Source of the DNA: JBFXJF01 sp050175155
GTDB lineage: Bacteria > Bacillota > Bacilli > Tepidibacillales > Tepidibacillaceae
Length of the DNA: 7,605 nucleotides
Direction: 5' to 3'
Assembly: GCA_050175155.1 (NCBI GenBank)
Contig: JBFXJF010000055.1
Location: 1-7,605 of the forward strand
The notes beneath the pieces were generated by a model. The model was not told the DNA's origin and ran no database searches. It was given only the letters and a program-made list of their open reading frames with translations. The translations under genes were made by a program, and so were the position numbers. Positions 7,605 to 7,605 of this stretch are shown piece by piece (within the stretch, counting starts at the first letter, position 1; each line of letters opens with the position of its first letter).

Positions 7605-7605
7605 C

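Noticed and set aside
1..7605. Circular contig with overlapping ends
   Set aside because: The end repeat is short and has two mismatches in 19 bases, which does not look like a simple assembly overlap. A circular form cannot be fully excluded from this window alone.

Overview
The window is AT-rich and carries three genes, all on the minus strand, in the order 7445→4179, 4159→992 and 977→120. They look like one operon. The two gaps between genes are only 19 and 14 bases, each start has a GGAG-type ribosome binding site, and a plausible promoter lies upstream of the first gene (7510-7540). The first two genes encode large paralogous proteins (1088 and about 1055 residues). Each has a signal peptide, about 14 WD40-type repeats (enough for two seven-bladed propellers), an Ig-like linker and a C-terminal caspase-like (peptidase C14) domain with the His/Cys pair intact. 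The third gene encodes a 285-residue exported protein with an LPP20/FlgT-N-like N-terminal half and a DUF4384-like C-terminal half.

All three signal peptides end in Ser-Gln, so the mature proteins would begin with Gln. This fits the 'Q-rule' known for signal peptidase I substrates of Bacteroidota and, with the low GC and WD40-caspase architecture, suggests Bacteroidota or a close relative in the FCB group. The clear Shine-Dalgarno sequences are less typical of core Bacteroidota, so the assignment is tentative.

The two caspase genes share a 770-bp tract (1266-2035 and 4453-5222) with no mismatch by direct reading. It covers the Ig-like and catalytic region and is flanked on both sides by diverged sequence, which points to recent gene conversion. 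The propeller halves are strongly diverged. The picture is one conserved exported protease module attached to two different sensor or scaffold modules, co-expressed with a small DUF4384 partner.

The edges of the window are the other notable feature. The first and last 19 bases are a direct repeat (17/19 identical). Just inside them, 62-102 and 7549-7589 form an imperfect inverted repeat of about 41 bp. Joining the right edge to the left edge gives a palindromic site of about 140 bp, so the whole 7.6-kb operon looks like one unit between two copies of a hairpin-forming repeat. This resembles a large cassette in an array, or an element with terminal inverted repeats. No recombinase or transposase is encoded here. 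The non-coding ends (1-119 and 7446-7605) hold only these repeats, the promoter and the first ribosome binding site.
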